64,000 nucleotides of DNA, taken from positions 4,466,501 through 4,530,500 of the forward strand of contig CM052358.1 in NCBI GenBank assembly GCA_028551475.1. The letters run 5' to 3'. The stretch is from Casuarina equisetifolia. Its lineage: Eukaryota > Streptophyta > Magnoliopsida > Fagales > Casuarinaceae. Under the pieces are notes generated by a model. That model did not search any database. It was not told the DNA's origin and worked only from the letters and a program-made list of their open reading frames with translations. The translations under genes were made by a program, and so were the position numbers. Below, piece by piece: positions 50,569-62,961 of this stretch. Position 1 is the stretch's first letter; the number at the start of each line of letters is the position of its first letter.

Positions 50569-52917
50569 ATGGAAGGCAAAGGTGGAGAAGTCAGGCGCAT
50601 ACATATCATTTACTTCCTCAGCCACTTGGGTCACGATGAGCATCCCCATCTTATTCGTGTTCACCATTTCAACCGCAGTGGTGTCTATCTGCGAGGTAAC
50701 TTGTCAGTCTCTAGCTTTCTCAGAGTGATACTTCTTTCAATTGATTAATCTGTTTTTTCATATATACAAAAGATGTCAAGAGGTGGCTTGCAGACTTGAG
50801 AGGAAAGGACATGCCGGAAGCCTTTGCTTGGTCCTATAAGAGGTATGACTTAACCCTGTGATCTCATATCCAGATTGCTCTGTGATTATTTCATAATTTC
50901 GATTGCAAATGGATATGGCAGGAGGTACAAGACTGGCTATGTTTGGCAAGATTTGCTGGATCATGATCTTATTACCCCTCTAGCTGACAACGAGTATGTC
51001 CTCAAAGGATCCCAGCTTGCGCATGCTTCATTTGGTAAGTCGATTAATGTGTTCAGTGATTCTTGGTGATTTGCTCGTTTCGGTTCAATTCGCCTATCCT
51101 CATCATCCCTTATGGAAACTAAGAATTAGTATGGTCAATTCTATTTTCCAGTTGTTACAAATTCTTTCCTTTAAAAAACCTCAAATTGATTGCTTTAGAA
51201 ATGACAGATTATCGTTCATACTGTGAGAGTAAAATTCCTGAATCGAAGCAGCAGCAGCAGCAGCAGCAGCAGCCCCTCGAGGCTGAAGAAGCCCACTCAT
51301 ATGACCAACACCAGCACCAAACTTCACTCAAGGAATCATTCCAAATACACCCATATTCTAAAACCAATACCTCAACGGATTTCTCCTCTGAAATCACTGA
51401 AGAGTCGTCTTTGTACGGCTCCGAGAGGTCCACTGTAACCAATGATTCAATAAAGATCGAACAAGAGAAGAACAAAAATGGTGAGAAACTCGGAACTTCC
51501 TTCCTTTTCAAACTCTCCAGCAGGAAGAACAAGAATAAGAAGAACAACAACAACAAGAAGGAAGAAGTGGAAAAGGCTAATACACAACGCTCATCATATT
51601 CATCATCCTCGTTTACAAAGAGCAAAAGCCATTCAAGCGGTGCTTCTGGGGTCTTTCGCAATTTCGTTACTTGTGGTTCTGCGGACACCAACGATGCAGT
51701 GTTGGTAATGCTGAATCGGGCTAACAAAACCAAATCTTCCAGCAAACCCGACATTAAGGATGAGATTTTGAAAGGTGAGAAGTTGGCATGGTCTGCCAGG
51801 GTGCACGGCACTGCTTGTAATCAACCGAACCAAGATCCGCCGCAGCAACACACTGAATGGTACGTCACTTGTCATTACTTTTACTGCACAATATGAATTG
51901 CCGATGAACAGAGGATTAATGCTTGTTATTTCGGGTATGGATTTGTTGGTTCAGGAAAGGCTTTGATGAAGAAAAACAGGGTTCACAGAAGAAGCAGCAG
52001 CAGAGTAGATTCCAGAAACTCAACGCCGCGTGTACTGCTTACAAGCCCATGGCTAAACCCAAGTGCTCGTAAGTGACGCAACCCATCTTCCTAGTATCAG
52101 TATTCGGTTACACCAATAATGTCTCTGTGAATTGACAGGAACGCCCATTCGTCTTAGATAGAGGGGTGTAAGTCGTACAGTACTAGGAATAGTCTTGACA
52201 GCACGAGCTCAGACCAAGGTGAGCAGAAACTTGCAGGCTGAGCCGCTCTTACTCAAGAAGACGATGATCGGATGAGATAAGCAGAAGCGAAGGCTACCGA
52301 ACTCCACAATCACTGCAAAATGTGACAAGTGGCATATTGTAGAACTAATGGGAATCTTTTGAATTCAATGACAAGGATTACTATATATCTGCAGACGTCA
52401 AAGAATCAGTTTTTAGTGGTTAAAATCGTCCAAGTGCGCAGAAAACAATGTTCATAATTGTTGACTGTGAACCCGTTAATGCTTTGATCAAATGGCAGAT
52501 TAACTAAATATGTCATGACTAAGATGTTGGCTTCCCTCCACCTTTCATAATTTGTCCATTCTGCTCTACCCATTGGCCAGATGTTGTCAAACGATGGTGT
52601 TGAATCAACCGTTTTAGCAACCAGCTTTAGTCAATGGTTATCCTAATCACATATCATCATCATGGGTTGTCATTATCGATTAAGATTAGGACAAGTTGAG
52701 TATGCAATACAGGAATGTTTTCCGCTGACCAAAACGCTTCTGACTTGAATGCAGGCAGTGTGGGAAGTCATTCAAGCCAGAAAAATTGCATGCCCACATG
52801 AAGTCCTGCAAGGGAATGAAGGCTTTGGCGAGGACTGCTGCAGAGAAGACATCATCCCAATGGCCAATGGCTTCTTCTCCAAAGGAATCAGCTTTTGGCA
52901 ATCTACTGACCAACTGA
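50569..52917 (+). CDS. SOK: SOSEKI (DUF966) cell-polarity protein
   Basis: SOSEKI proteins are plant polarity factors that polymerise through an N-terminal DIX-like domain and mark cell edges or corners. Six exons (50569-50695, 50773-50842, 50922-51034, 51199-51859, 51955-52068, 52755-52917) join in phase to 415 residues. The DIX-like domain (about 6-95) reads [40 protein letters not shown], then [20 protein letters not shown] and VLKGSQL. A Q8 run follows, then a Ser/Lys-rich region and [20 protein letters not shown], a conserved block. The last exon, reached by a 686-nt intron, supplies [20 protein letters not shown], a C2HC-like zinc finger, directly after AYKPMAKPK. Splicing instead at 52138 would end the protein as NAHSS without the finger. 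The DIX family call is firm; choice of the last exon rests on motif restoration. Confidence 0.93.
51249..51272 (+). repeat. (CAG)8 coding for polyglutamine
   Basis: Eight pure CAG codons in SOSEKI exon 4, encoding Q8. A pure codon run like this is prone to length change. Confidence 0.97.
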
Positions 52918-54151
52918 ATACCTTCAGCTGTCTTAGAATCAAACATTCAATGTAAAAATTCATAGTAGACCCAGTTCGTCCAGAGCCAGACAAGCCCAAC
53001 CGGTCTGGTGCTTGCGACCATACTAGACACGACAAGGTCCATTAAGTGCAACAAAAGCAAAGTCTACGGACTTGTCAACGGCTGCCTTGTCGTTCTTTCC
53101 CGTTTGTTTATGTGGGTTTTTGTTCTTGGAGATAACAAAGCTTGGTGGTTAATTAACTAATCTCTCCTCTTGAAAATGACATAGCTTGCCTTTGTATAAG
53201 AAAATCGGAAAGTCTAATAAGCACGGGCCTCCAACAACAACTGATTTCAACTGTCATCCTTGCAATTGAGTCTTCCATCAGTTGTATTACACCTCTCTTA
53301 TTAAACCGAGACAAAATGATTGTCACTCTCAACTTAAAAGTATAATTAAGAGGTGAAGTAACTTTTTAAATATAAATCAAGCCAGAGGTACTTTCTCCAT
53401 GGTGTGATACACAGGCTCTAACACCCTCCTATGCACCAAAAAGCCGTCTTAAAAGCTCTAATACAAGTTAAAAGACCTAAAAACTCAATTCAAAAACCAG
53501 CTCAAAAATTAAAAGAAACATTTCTTTGAGTTATTAACTTGTGTTACCCAAAATTTGAGATGTTTTCAAGTACCCGATAATTTAAAATTTTCTTACAATA
53601 TATATTCATGAGTAATTATATAAAGAAAATAAACACCTAAATATGTACATAGATACAACGTATATTCCAAAAAGACTAATATTTAATTCACTTGTGTAAC
53701 GTATTGGAAGAGGTGAGAGCAAGTTTTTTGCTTTTTAAATGGGTGAAGGTCACTCATTCTGAAGACATTTCTGTTCAGCCTCTATCAACAAAATCTAGAA
53801 CAGGGGTCAAGAGTACAGTATCTCATCCCATACATCATGACAAGCAATACCTAAAGAAGAGATCCAACAAAGAAAGAATTCTGATTCAAATGAGAGTTTT
53901 GAACGAACAAGCAGCATAAGACAGAGAGCTCTAACTATACATTTAAGCAATAGTAAAGTCGCATCATATTCCTGATTGGCCTTTTGGAATTAGTAAATGT
54001 CAGGTAGAGTTTAGGAAAAACTGGATCTTGTAGGACGCGTCCTGGAATGGAACTACAGGCCAAGAATACTAATTTGTGCAATAAGAATCTTGATTATCAA
54101 ACCCCACCTACACTAGAAATTAGCATTTGATAGTGTAAAAGATATCCTCTG
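52918..54151. other. Spacer between convergent SOSEKI and DUF936 genes
   Basis: 1.2 kb between the stops of convergent genes, AT-rich around 53330-53690. The plus-strand ORF at 53692-53919 shows no recognisable protein. It must hold two 3' UTRs. Confidence 0.5.
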
Positions 54152-57100
54152 TTAGTTCTTGTAGTTATATTCATTTACTGGAACAATGGCGGAATCAACA
54201 TACTGTAGTAGGAACCCACATAACACCTTTCTCAAGTTCTGTTCCCCGTCAACCCTCATTCCAACATCAACTAGGTCATCCAACCACTGAGTAACCCTTT
54301 TAAGCTGCCTGACCAGATGAGCAATTTCTGATCTCTCTTCCTCCCTGCCTAATGTAAATCCCACTTTTAACGAATCTTCCAAATATTTAAAGAACCATTC
54401 ACAAGAATAAGACAGTAGTTTTTCAGCTAGACTAGCTGCCTCTCTTAATCTACTTCCTTTAAACCATTCCTCCCTCATGGTATTTGCCTTCTTTGTTGCT
54501 GAAAGAGACTGCCGTGAACTTGAAGGTATCAGCTTATCATTTGAATTTGACAAAGAGCTTCTACGATTTGTATGACTTTGCTTGTTTTGAGGAGAATTAT
54601 TCTCACAATTCAATTCCTTTGGAGTGTTCTCTATGATGACATAATGACATTTCTCACCAGTTAAAACCTCACCCTTTTCTTTCATTCTCAAGATCTCGAA
54701 CATGGAAAGATTAGTCCCTACTGCAGCCTGAACCCAGCATGTCGCATTTCTATTAATGGAACTTCTACCCGCATCCAGTGATGAATGCATCGTGCTAGAA
54801 GAAGTGATTGAATTTGCTTCAGGAAGCATTGTGCTCAACAAGGAATTCACAACCTTTCTAGCTCTCTGCATATCTTCATGAAGGTCCAAAAATTGCTCGA
54901 GGAGTAGTCCTGCAGGAACTTTCTGAGCGGTATCACAGAGTTCCGCAAACTTGCTGAAAAATTAAAACAGTAATTACAAATTGCACTAGTTCACATCATA
55001 AAACAAAAAACTAAGCGAATAATTCCGCTGACAGCTATGCATTAAGGCACATTAATTTACCACTGATATCAGGATGCAACAGCTAACCTGGTAGAAGATA
55101 ACTGGACAATGTCTTTCACATTATTCAGACATTCTCAAACAAGAAAGAATTTTAATTCATCTCTCTGAACTAAGCCAATGTCTAGGAACTGTCATATTTC
55201 AAATGGTACCAAATTTTGTTCTTTAGAGTTCCTCGGACGGTTGCAATGGTGCTCTTCACCAAGAAGCAATAACTACCCCCAAAATGACCACTTTCACTTA
55301 ACAAGATGTCATTAAGGAAAGTTTTGCTCTATCAATCTGATGGACAACGCGGGGAGAGAAATAAGGAAATGGCCACTACTTTTTGAAGACTATACTGGGG
55401 TATTTCATTATGTCGATCAAACCTAGTATGAAACTTAATGCTAATTACTCCACAGAAAGATGAAATAACCATGTATAAGTACAAGCAACAAGTATGAGGA
55501 AATAGGCAAAAGAGTAAGAAATTTATACCCCATGCAATGAACGACACTTTCTGCAGCTGATGCTTCTTCCAGTGCATGTACAGCAGCCACAAAAGCAACG
55601 TTCCTATTGGACACAGCTTGCTGTTCGAAGACAACAGGATGTCAAACAAAATGAAGTTCATATTTGAAGAGCTGGAAATGTGGACATTATGAATATGGAT
55701 GTGATTTCATACCTTTCCAAGATCACGTATGATAGAAGGCAGAGCATTCCACAAAATCATCTGTTCAGGCCTTTTGACATTGAGGGGTATCTTAACAAGA
55801 TTCCTTGGCCCTGAGGCTCCAGCTACCGACTTTGGATCCTTTTTAGAAGTCTTGTTCTTTGACGTGGGAGATACGATATCATTTTTGTTCTTTAAAGGTG
55901 AAATACTCAAACTCGAATGCTTTATTGATGGATCATTATTAGAAGCCAACTTCTGAGAGTTCACCTGCAGGACATCCAGCAATCAGCTCCCCGGAGATGA
56001 TAAAATGATGGACATGCTTGCCAAGTTACAAAATTAACTGTTATCTTAAACATGCCAGGCAAATCCTTCAAAGCAAAAGCACGAAGATCAATGAAGCTCT
56101 CTTTGGCTTTATCTGTTAGTAATATTCTATCACTTGAAAAGCATTACTAAATGGACATAACCAATAGCAGACTCCACAACCGTCAAAAAAACCACAATCA
56201 GCCAAAAGGACAAAAATCAGAGTGCAATTGAATAATTTATAATAGCAGACAATTTAAGATTTCAAGGAGAATCCCTGATTTCATAATCCAATTCGCCACA
56301 ATTTCTTAGCAGAACTCATAATGACAGGAATGACTATTATAGAGAATTCAATCAAGTTAATGACACAAAGTATAACAGAAGAGAACTGGATGGCGAAGGG
56401 GAGGGTGGTTTAGCCGAATGGGACTTCCAGTGACGTAGCAATTGATCCTCTTTACCTTTTGTTGGGTATTATAGTGTGAGAACATCCTCCTGAATGGCTG
56501 TTATTAAGAAATGGCAGCGACTTATGCCATATTACCCTACCGACGATGTTGGTGGCGGCTTCAGTTCTGTTATAAAGACTCTTAATCATTAAATCTTCCA
56601 CTTACTCATGTATATTTCAAAGGCGTAATTCGGAATGGATCAATTAAATTTCCATAAGCAAGAAAAGAAATCTAGAATGCTAACAGGGAAAAGAATATGT
56701 ACGAGTATCAGACAATGTCAAAAAGGTCAGAAGATAAGATCTAAAGACAATGTCAAAATGTCAAACTGAACGAATACTGACGGAACATAAGAAATAGGGA
56801 GAAGGAAAAAGGCAGAAATCATCTTGAGAACCAAGAAAAAGGCTAGACAATAAAAAAGTTTCAAAATGGAGACTTACAGTAGCAGAATGTGAAGAAGTGG
56901 AAGTTTGTTTGGACTTTGAATGCGATGTAGTGCGAGCAGTAGCATTACTTTTAGAGGTAGTAGATGGGGCTGTCGAGCCGTGATCCCAAACCCGCCTAGC
57001 CGAATCATCCAGACTCAACCTCCTCAACTCCAGACCCTCCACTTCCAACTTCTTGGTCGTGTCATCGGCCTTGGCCCTTGGCCTTTTGGTCTTTGTGTTC

Positions 57101-57534
57101 CCCTTGGCACCCACATTGCCACCTGAACTGAAGCCAAAGCTGGGTCTAATGGGTAACAAGTCACAGGGCACCAACTCAGTGGGGTTGCCAACACAAGGGC
57201 CAGGACGCCTCTTGGGCACGGGCCTTAGGCCACGAAGCACGGGAACCGGCGAGCCTGACTCGAGGCGGGTCACATACACGAACTGACCCAGCTGAATCTT
57301 ATCGCCGTGGATCAGCTCGACGTCGTTTTCGTCGGAGACGGACACGTAAGCGGAATGGAGCGAGTCGGAGACCTTCAAGAAGAAGGCTCTGCTCCTCCAG
57401 GGATCGTCGGCGAAGGAGGGAACAATCTCGATAACCTGGAGCAGGGCCGACCGGTGCTCTCCGGTCACCTTGACGTCCTTGTTGCCTGCATGTTCCAGAA
57501 GCTTGGAAAGCACACCTGGGGTTAGAGACGCCAT
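54152..57534 (-). CDS. DUF936 family protein
   Basis: This is a plant-specific DUF936 protein; the molecular role is not established, although the family is often annotated as microtubule- or nucleus-associated. Four exons (57534-56878, 55964-55713, 55620-55529, 54953-54152) give 600 residues. The start [18 protein letters not shown] is the family signature, and I chose it over an in-frame ATG four codons upstream. The N-terminal domain continues with [56 protein letters not shown] and [21 protein letters not shown] basic Ser/Thr-rich linker follows. The C-terminal helical domain contains [46 protein letters not shown] and, near the end, [15 protein letters not shown]. All junctions keep frame. 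Confidence 0.92.
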
Positions 57535-59160
57535 AAAAAACTTCACTTTTTCTGTTATCTGCTATGGGTCATGAAAGTTCGCCATGAACATAGCCAGCCG
57601 GAGAACCGGAGAAGGAGAAAAATGCAGAAGGCCCAGTCGCCGTGCAGTCGAATATCGAAGTGGGCAATCCGCAAGGGCGCTTTTAGCTGCGTGTCAAATG
57701 CCAGTTTAGCTTGCTTGAGATTTGCACTTTCTGCCGGAGTCCCGTGAGAGAGAAAGCACGCGCGATTTCCCAGGTTTAAAATCTCGAGAACAAAAGGTAA
57801 CGACTAGACGACAGGATTATGCATTCATCGATGCAAAAAAATTGTGTTCTCAGAAATATCGCAGTCGTATCAGTCCTTTGTATAGCTGAAGATGCAACTG
57901 GCAGAGTAGTTAGGACAGTGACAGTATCTCCTCTAGGCCTGTAGTAGTCGGATCCCACACCCTACGCCACTCACGCTGGACATTTTGTACATCTTCAAAT
58001 GCAGAACCGTTCCACACAAGACTGCTAGACTTCTCCAGCTTAGTGATCCGCCACTCAGAAAAAAGTTCATTTTGCCAATCCAATATGCTCTTAAAAATTA
58101 GTTTGAAAGGGTTGTTTCTCCTTTTTCTTTGTCCTACTCTTGCCAAGTCCTTGTCTGTGGAAAGATGTTCTTCACGACTCCCAACTTAGATTGTCACCAA
58201 AGAATGATTGCAATTATTCATAAACCTCCGAACCATTTGGGTTAAAGGGTTAGATTCAACTTTACTCTGCAACATTTAACTCTAGCCATGGACCTTCTGG
58301 AATCGACGACATAGTATAAATGAAAGCAAAGCTAGTCTGATTTCCGAACCCCAACCCATTCTGGGGGATAATTCAGTGAAAGCGCAAGGTCAACGATGAA
58401 CCACCAAAAGCCAAGGTTGAAGAGACATGGTGAACATGCTACGCAACAAGCATGGAACCTAACAAAGAATTCTCGGGACATAAGAAGACGTGCTAACAGC
58501 TAACCAACGACTTGATAAGAAGTGCCAATACTTGCAACCTTTTCTCCTCACACGCAATAAACTTCCCGAGACTCCTTTCCTCCATATGATTATTTAATAA
58601 AGGAGAGACTTCTGAATAGTTTTCGTTTTATTAAGCATGGAGAATGATTCAAAGCTCAAATGGTGATTAAGAAAATTGCTTGACTTTTACTATCAGCTGT
58701 GGTTGAAAGACGAAGGTCACCTAATCGAAGGGAATTGGCAGGTGAATAAAGGGAAGGATTGAAAAGGGCATTTCATTACTGAAAGTGAACAATCACTGGA
58801 AGACGGGTGGATCTACGGACTGTAGTTGATATTTTCACTCTGCTCTAGTTGATGGCGCCGGGGAATACTCTCCATCAATCTTGTTGCTTTGATTGGTGAA
58901 GAGAATCACAAACAGTTGCTTGGCACTCACCGCCGGATCAAGTCACTCATCCTTCTAGCAGGAGGGAGGTCGGTCGTTTAGTCGTGAAAAATGGACAATC
59001 TGAAAGCAGACGTTCCACCTTTTCTGAGAGGCCTTTAAACTACCCACTTAATTGTTTTTAAAGTAATCTCTTCTAACCATATTTTCCGCCAAGTGATCAT
59101 GGTTCTTTAACAATCTAAAAGCAGCATTGCCCAGCTTCAGCTAGCCACTTGGGATCGGCA
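57535..59160. other. Divergent spacer, DUF936 / small ORF
   Basis: 1.6 kb. On the minus strand 57910-58146 is an ORF of 78 residues ending in WRRVWDP and about a dozen more; I cannot assign it and see no splice context. Otherwise nothing is recognised. The left end should be the DUF936 promoter. Confidence 0.45.
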
Positions 59161-59601
59161 ATGGGAAGTGACTGCAATCAAAGGAAACGCCACTATGATA
59201 TTACCATGTCAAGGAGAACCAGAAGGCCATCACAAGTCCAAGATGCCCTTCAGAATTCTACTATAGATTCCCCAGGAGATGATGCTCCTGCCAAAGATGT
59301 GGTGAAGAAAGGAGATGAGAATTCTCCTTCAAGAATTGGCGAAGCAGAAGAGAAGGATGGCAAAAAGAGCTTGAAACAGCTTATCAAAGGCAGGAGTTCA
59401 CTTGGCCAACATTTCAATGAAGAGCAAAAGCAGCAACTTCAAATAGTCAAAGTGCAGCATCAAGGGGATGACCAAAGAGTGAAGCTTAAGAGACTGGTGA
59501 GTCGCTATGTCAAAGTTTTGAGCCATTTGATTAAGGTCAAGCATGACTTACCACCCAAGGGGGAGTCCCGGAAAAAACCTCTTCTCCAATTAAAAATATA
59601 G
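59161..59601 (+). CDS. Small basic plant protein of unknown function
   Basis: A single open frame from the first ATG (59161) to TAG encodes 146 residues. It is basic and hydrophilic, with no signal peptide or membrane helix. Visible parts are RKRHYDITMSRRTRRPSQ at the start, an acidic/Ser linker, KKSLKQLIKGRSSLGQHFNE (about 68-87), then KLKRLVSRYVKVLSHLIKVK near the C-terminus, a probable amphipathic helix. The KSLKQLI...SLGQHF and SRYVKVLSHLIK blocks resemble small uncharacterised plant proteins I recall only weakly, so I give no name. Base composition and codon pattern look coding and the antisense is not open over the whole length. Confidence 0.6.
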   Translation: MGSDCNQRKRHYDITMSRRTRRPSQVQDALQNSTIDSPGDDAPAKDVVKKGDENSPSRIGEAEEKDGKKSLKQLIKGRSSLGQHFNEEQKQQLQIVKVQHQGDDQRVKLKRLVSRYVKVLSHLIKVKHDLPPKGESRKKPLLQLKI

Positions 59602-60906
59602 AATTGCCTTTTTCCAGTGGCTGATCGTCTTCTATATCGATGCACTGATGTATTTTGCATTTGAGTCCTTGATTATTTGCAGCACGTACGTGCTCTATAC
59701 TAGACATTTACTATCTTTTTACATGCATAATAGCTATCAATTTAGTGTTACTTCTATTTCTTATTAGTGCACTATAAAAACAATTTAAAAATCTTTGGTT
59801 AGAGTATTAATAGAAGCTATGGTTTACATTTGTTTGAATCATTATAAAAAGTATCAGAATCAATCTGATGTTATTAGATTATATTGGAGTATGTGTTATA
59901 TGCATGTTAAGTTGCAAATCAATTCCTTGTTAATTATGTGAGATTAGGCCATATAAATAACTCTAAAATTCATCTGGACTATTCCTTTTAATTCAAAGTG
60001 TTGCAAGAGTACCATTTTTCCTCTAAAAACGACACCAAGGCAACAATCAATACCAACTCAGAATCAGCTATTGAATCTCTTTGGCAAATCATTTTCCTTT
60101 TTTTTTTTTTTTCAACCGAACTTATTCTGCTGGATACGATTATCAGAACTAATGCTCCATGCCTAGGGTTTCTGTTTCGGTTTATAAGAATTTTTCTCAT
60201 AGATCATCTTGGGATTGTTCGATCTATACGTCCATTACATTCATGTTCTTCCAATGATAATATGCTACACGAGAAATGATCAAACCTGACAGTATCCAAA
60301 GTGGGTAAAGCTTCATTATTACCGAATCCCTTTTACCTTCTGCAATCAATCCTGACTCCTGCAGAGTGCCTTCATAATTTGCTCAACATGATAAGTGCAC
60401 AGAAAACTTTTCTAAGAGAAGAACAAAGAACACTAAGATTGACAGAATTTAGATAGCCGGTGTGTTGCTTGAGTTCCAATTGAATCTCAAAATACCACGT
60501 TTTAGAATGATGGTGCTCAACACAGGTTAACTCACTACTGACCGAATCATCAAATAAAATGCAACAGATCCAATTATAAAAAAATCAATATAATGGTGGA
60601 GATATATCCAAATTTAATTGCTCTAAATAAATGAACTTTTCATTAATTAGGAAAGCATCGTGGTTATATACATAACAAGTCCTGCTGGCATGACAATGAT
60701 GATTTCATGAAAGAATTAATTGGACAAAGAGGAAGAAGAAGTTTTCTTGGCTTTCTAAACCATATTTCTGGCCACAAATTGTATCTTCTATCCTATAGAA
60801 TTGCGGCACTTCAGAGCATTTTTCCAGGGAAATACTCGGACCTAGGGTAAATGCTCCAACATCTTAACACTAAAAGTTGTGTAAATGAAATTGTTCCTTT
60901 CACAGA
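59602..60906. other. Spacer between convergent genes
   Basis: 1.3 kb between the small ORF (+) and the end of the MFSD12-like gene (-). It is AT-rich with a T-run at 60100-60113. The open frames around 59988-60279 overlap on both strands and show no recognisable protein. Confidence 0.5.
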
Positions 60907-62930
60907 CTATTCCAATAGCGGCTCCATTATAGGTTTTGAAAAAGGGGTATCGAGTTTCATTGTGAATGTAACTGCCACCCCAATTAGTGAACAGAATGGC
61001 GGCAGAAGACCCAAACCAAACCTTGTAGCTGAAAAATAGAATTCTATTGAATTTGTCAAATGAAGCTCTGGAGAGCAACCTGCACAGATTGAACATATAT
61101 GAAGTCAAACAGAAAGTTTAAGTTGAGATCTATTATTGACATTTGTGACAAAGAACTCACGAATTTTACACAGAAAAAAAGGGGACCGAAAAGAAACAAC
61201 GATGCTGCTACTGACAAAAAGTGTGAATTAAGACGACAACAATTGTCGGAGAAATTAATCTAGAAATCAGAAGAAAGTTCATTTACGGCAAGAAACAATA
61301 TCAAATTTCGATATCCACATAAGTGATGTCCAAATTATATTTTCTATATCTCCTAGATCATTTAAAACAGGTTAACAGAGCTTCTGGGAATTTTATTTAA
61401 TTACCAAAGCAGTGGGAGTATTGTTTGATGTATTAAAACAACAGATTGCAACCATTCAAAAAATTGGGGTGGGGGGGGGGGGGGGGGGGGGGGTTGGGGG
61501 GGTGGGTGGAATTCAGTAGACATGATTCACATTAATCAAGTATCCTCCTTTGGCTGTTCTAATGGTCATCAAGTTGTACAATAACATGAAGTCGACCAAT
61601 AAAGACCCTACAAACAATAAAATATAGCAAATGACTCATCTTCAACAGAACTGGGAGGTTTAAAGAGTTCCCCCCCCCCCTTCTTCTCTCTCTCCACGTG
61701 AATCTTCCTAAGTAGGGGAATTCAATTAGTGAAGGATCTTTCCCTAGAGTATTGACATAACAAACACTATCTCCTAACCCAATTAAAACTAGAACCAGGG
61801 CAGAAGGGATAAAAAGTAGTATGATTTTCTCAAACCACCCGCACCCAACCCCCTTCTCCTCCTATCAAATCTAGAAAAAATAATAAATAAATTAGTGAAC
61901 AAACGCTCAATAACACATCTCTCTCTTTCTAAAAAGGTATATGATGCTTGTATGTGTAAATATAATAGTTGAATAATTATGACTCCGCAGATACACCCTT
62001 AACAAAGTGCAAAACATCATCTAAGAGAGTTCTTTATGTTAAAACTATCACAAAGAATGAAGATTCAGACGACTTACTTTGGAATGACTGAAGAACATAC
62101 AAGGCAAGCCCACATGACATTTTATCCAAGAAGCTTAACGATCCACACACAAAAGCACAGCCACCAAGACACTGACCAATTAGGACATTTTGCATGCTTA
62201 TTCCCGTCACCTGTTATATTTGAGAAGAGAGTTACAATTAAGAAAATGGAAATAGTTACCAGTGGAGATCATATGCAACTACAGTTTTGGGATGTCTTAC
62301 AGCAGACCCCTTGCCCCCATTCTTGATGTACATATACGACCAGAAATAAGCTAGATTTGAGAATCATATTACTATGACATGATAAACGACCAGTCTCCTA
62401 GGACTTCTCATACCCATTTGGCCACCCTAGATTTAAAAAATATTTTTTTCTGAATAGTGATGCATCATAATAGAAAACTTGCTTTATTAGCATTAACTAA
62501 AGAATATCTGCATTATCCTGATCCAACCCAGGTCAACACTCACGAATTTGATAAAATTAAATCCCAAATTTTTCAAGTGATAAGATTGAGAATTTTTACA
62601 AATTTTATCAAATTTCAGGTTCGGTTAAGAATTAGACACTCTGAAAAGACTAAAAGCATGGAAGAAATCTTGAACTAGAGAAATTATGTCAAAACCAATA
62701 TGCTTCATCTAATAGGTTCTAAGGGGTGGAAATGTACACGAACTAACAATCCATCCCATTACACTTAACAAGGACGGTGGAAATTTTGGTCCCTTTACAA
62801 AATATAGCATAACAGTTGTCGACTTATCATGACAAATGTCAATAAAGATGACTATTCATAGAAGAGGTGGAGTTAAGGGTTCTGTAACAACCAGGATAAT
62901 GCTTCTTTTTTTTTTGTTTTTTTTGTTTTT

Positions 62931-62961
<31 letters not shown>

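Noticed and set aside
57910-58146. Minus-strand ORF ending WRRVWDP plus about a dozen residues
   Set aside because: No family recognised, no splice context, and no supporting neighbours; not enough to call a gene or an element.
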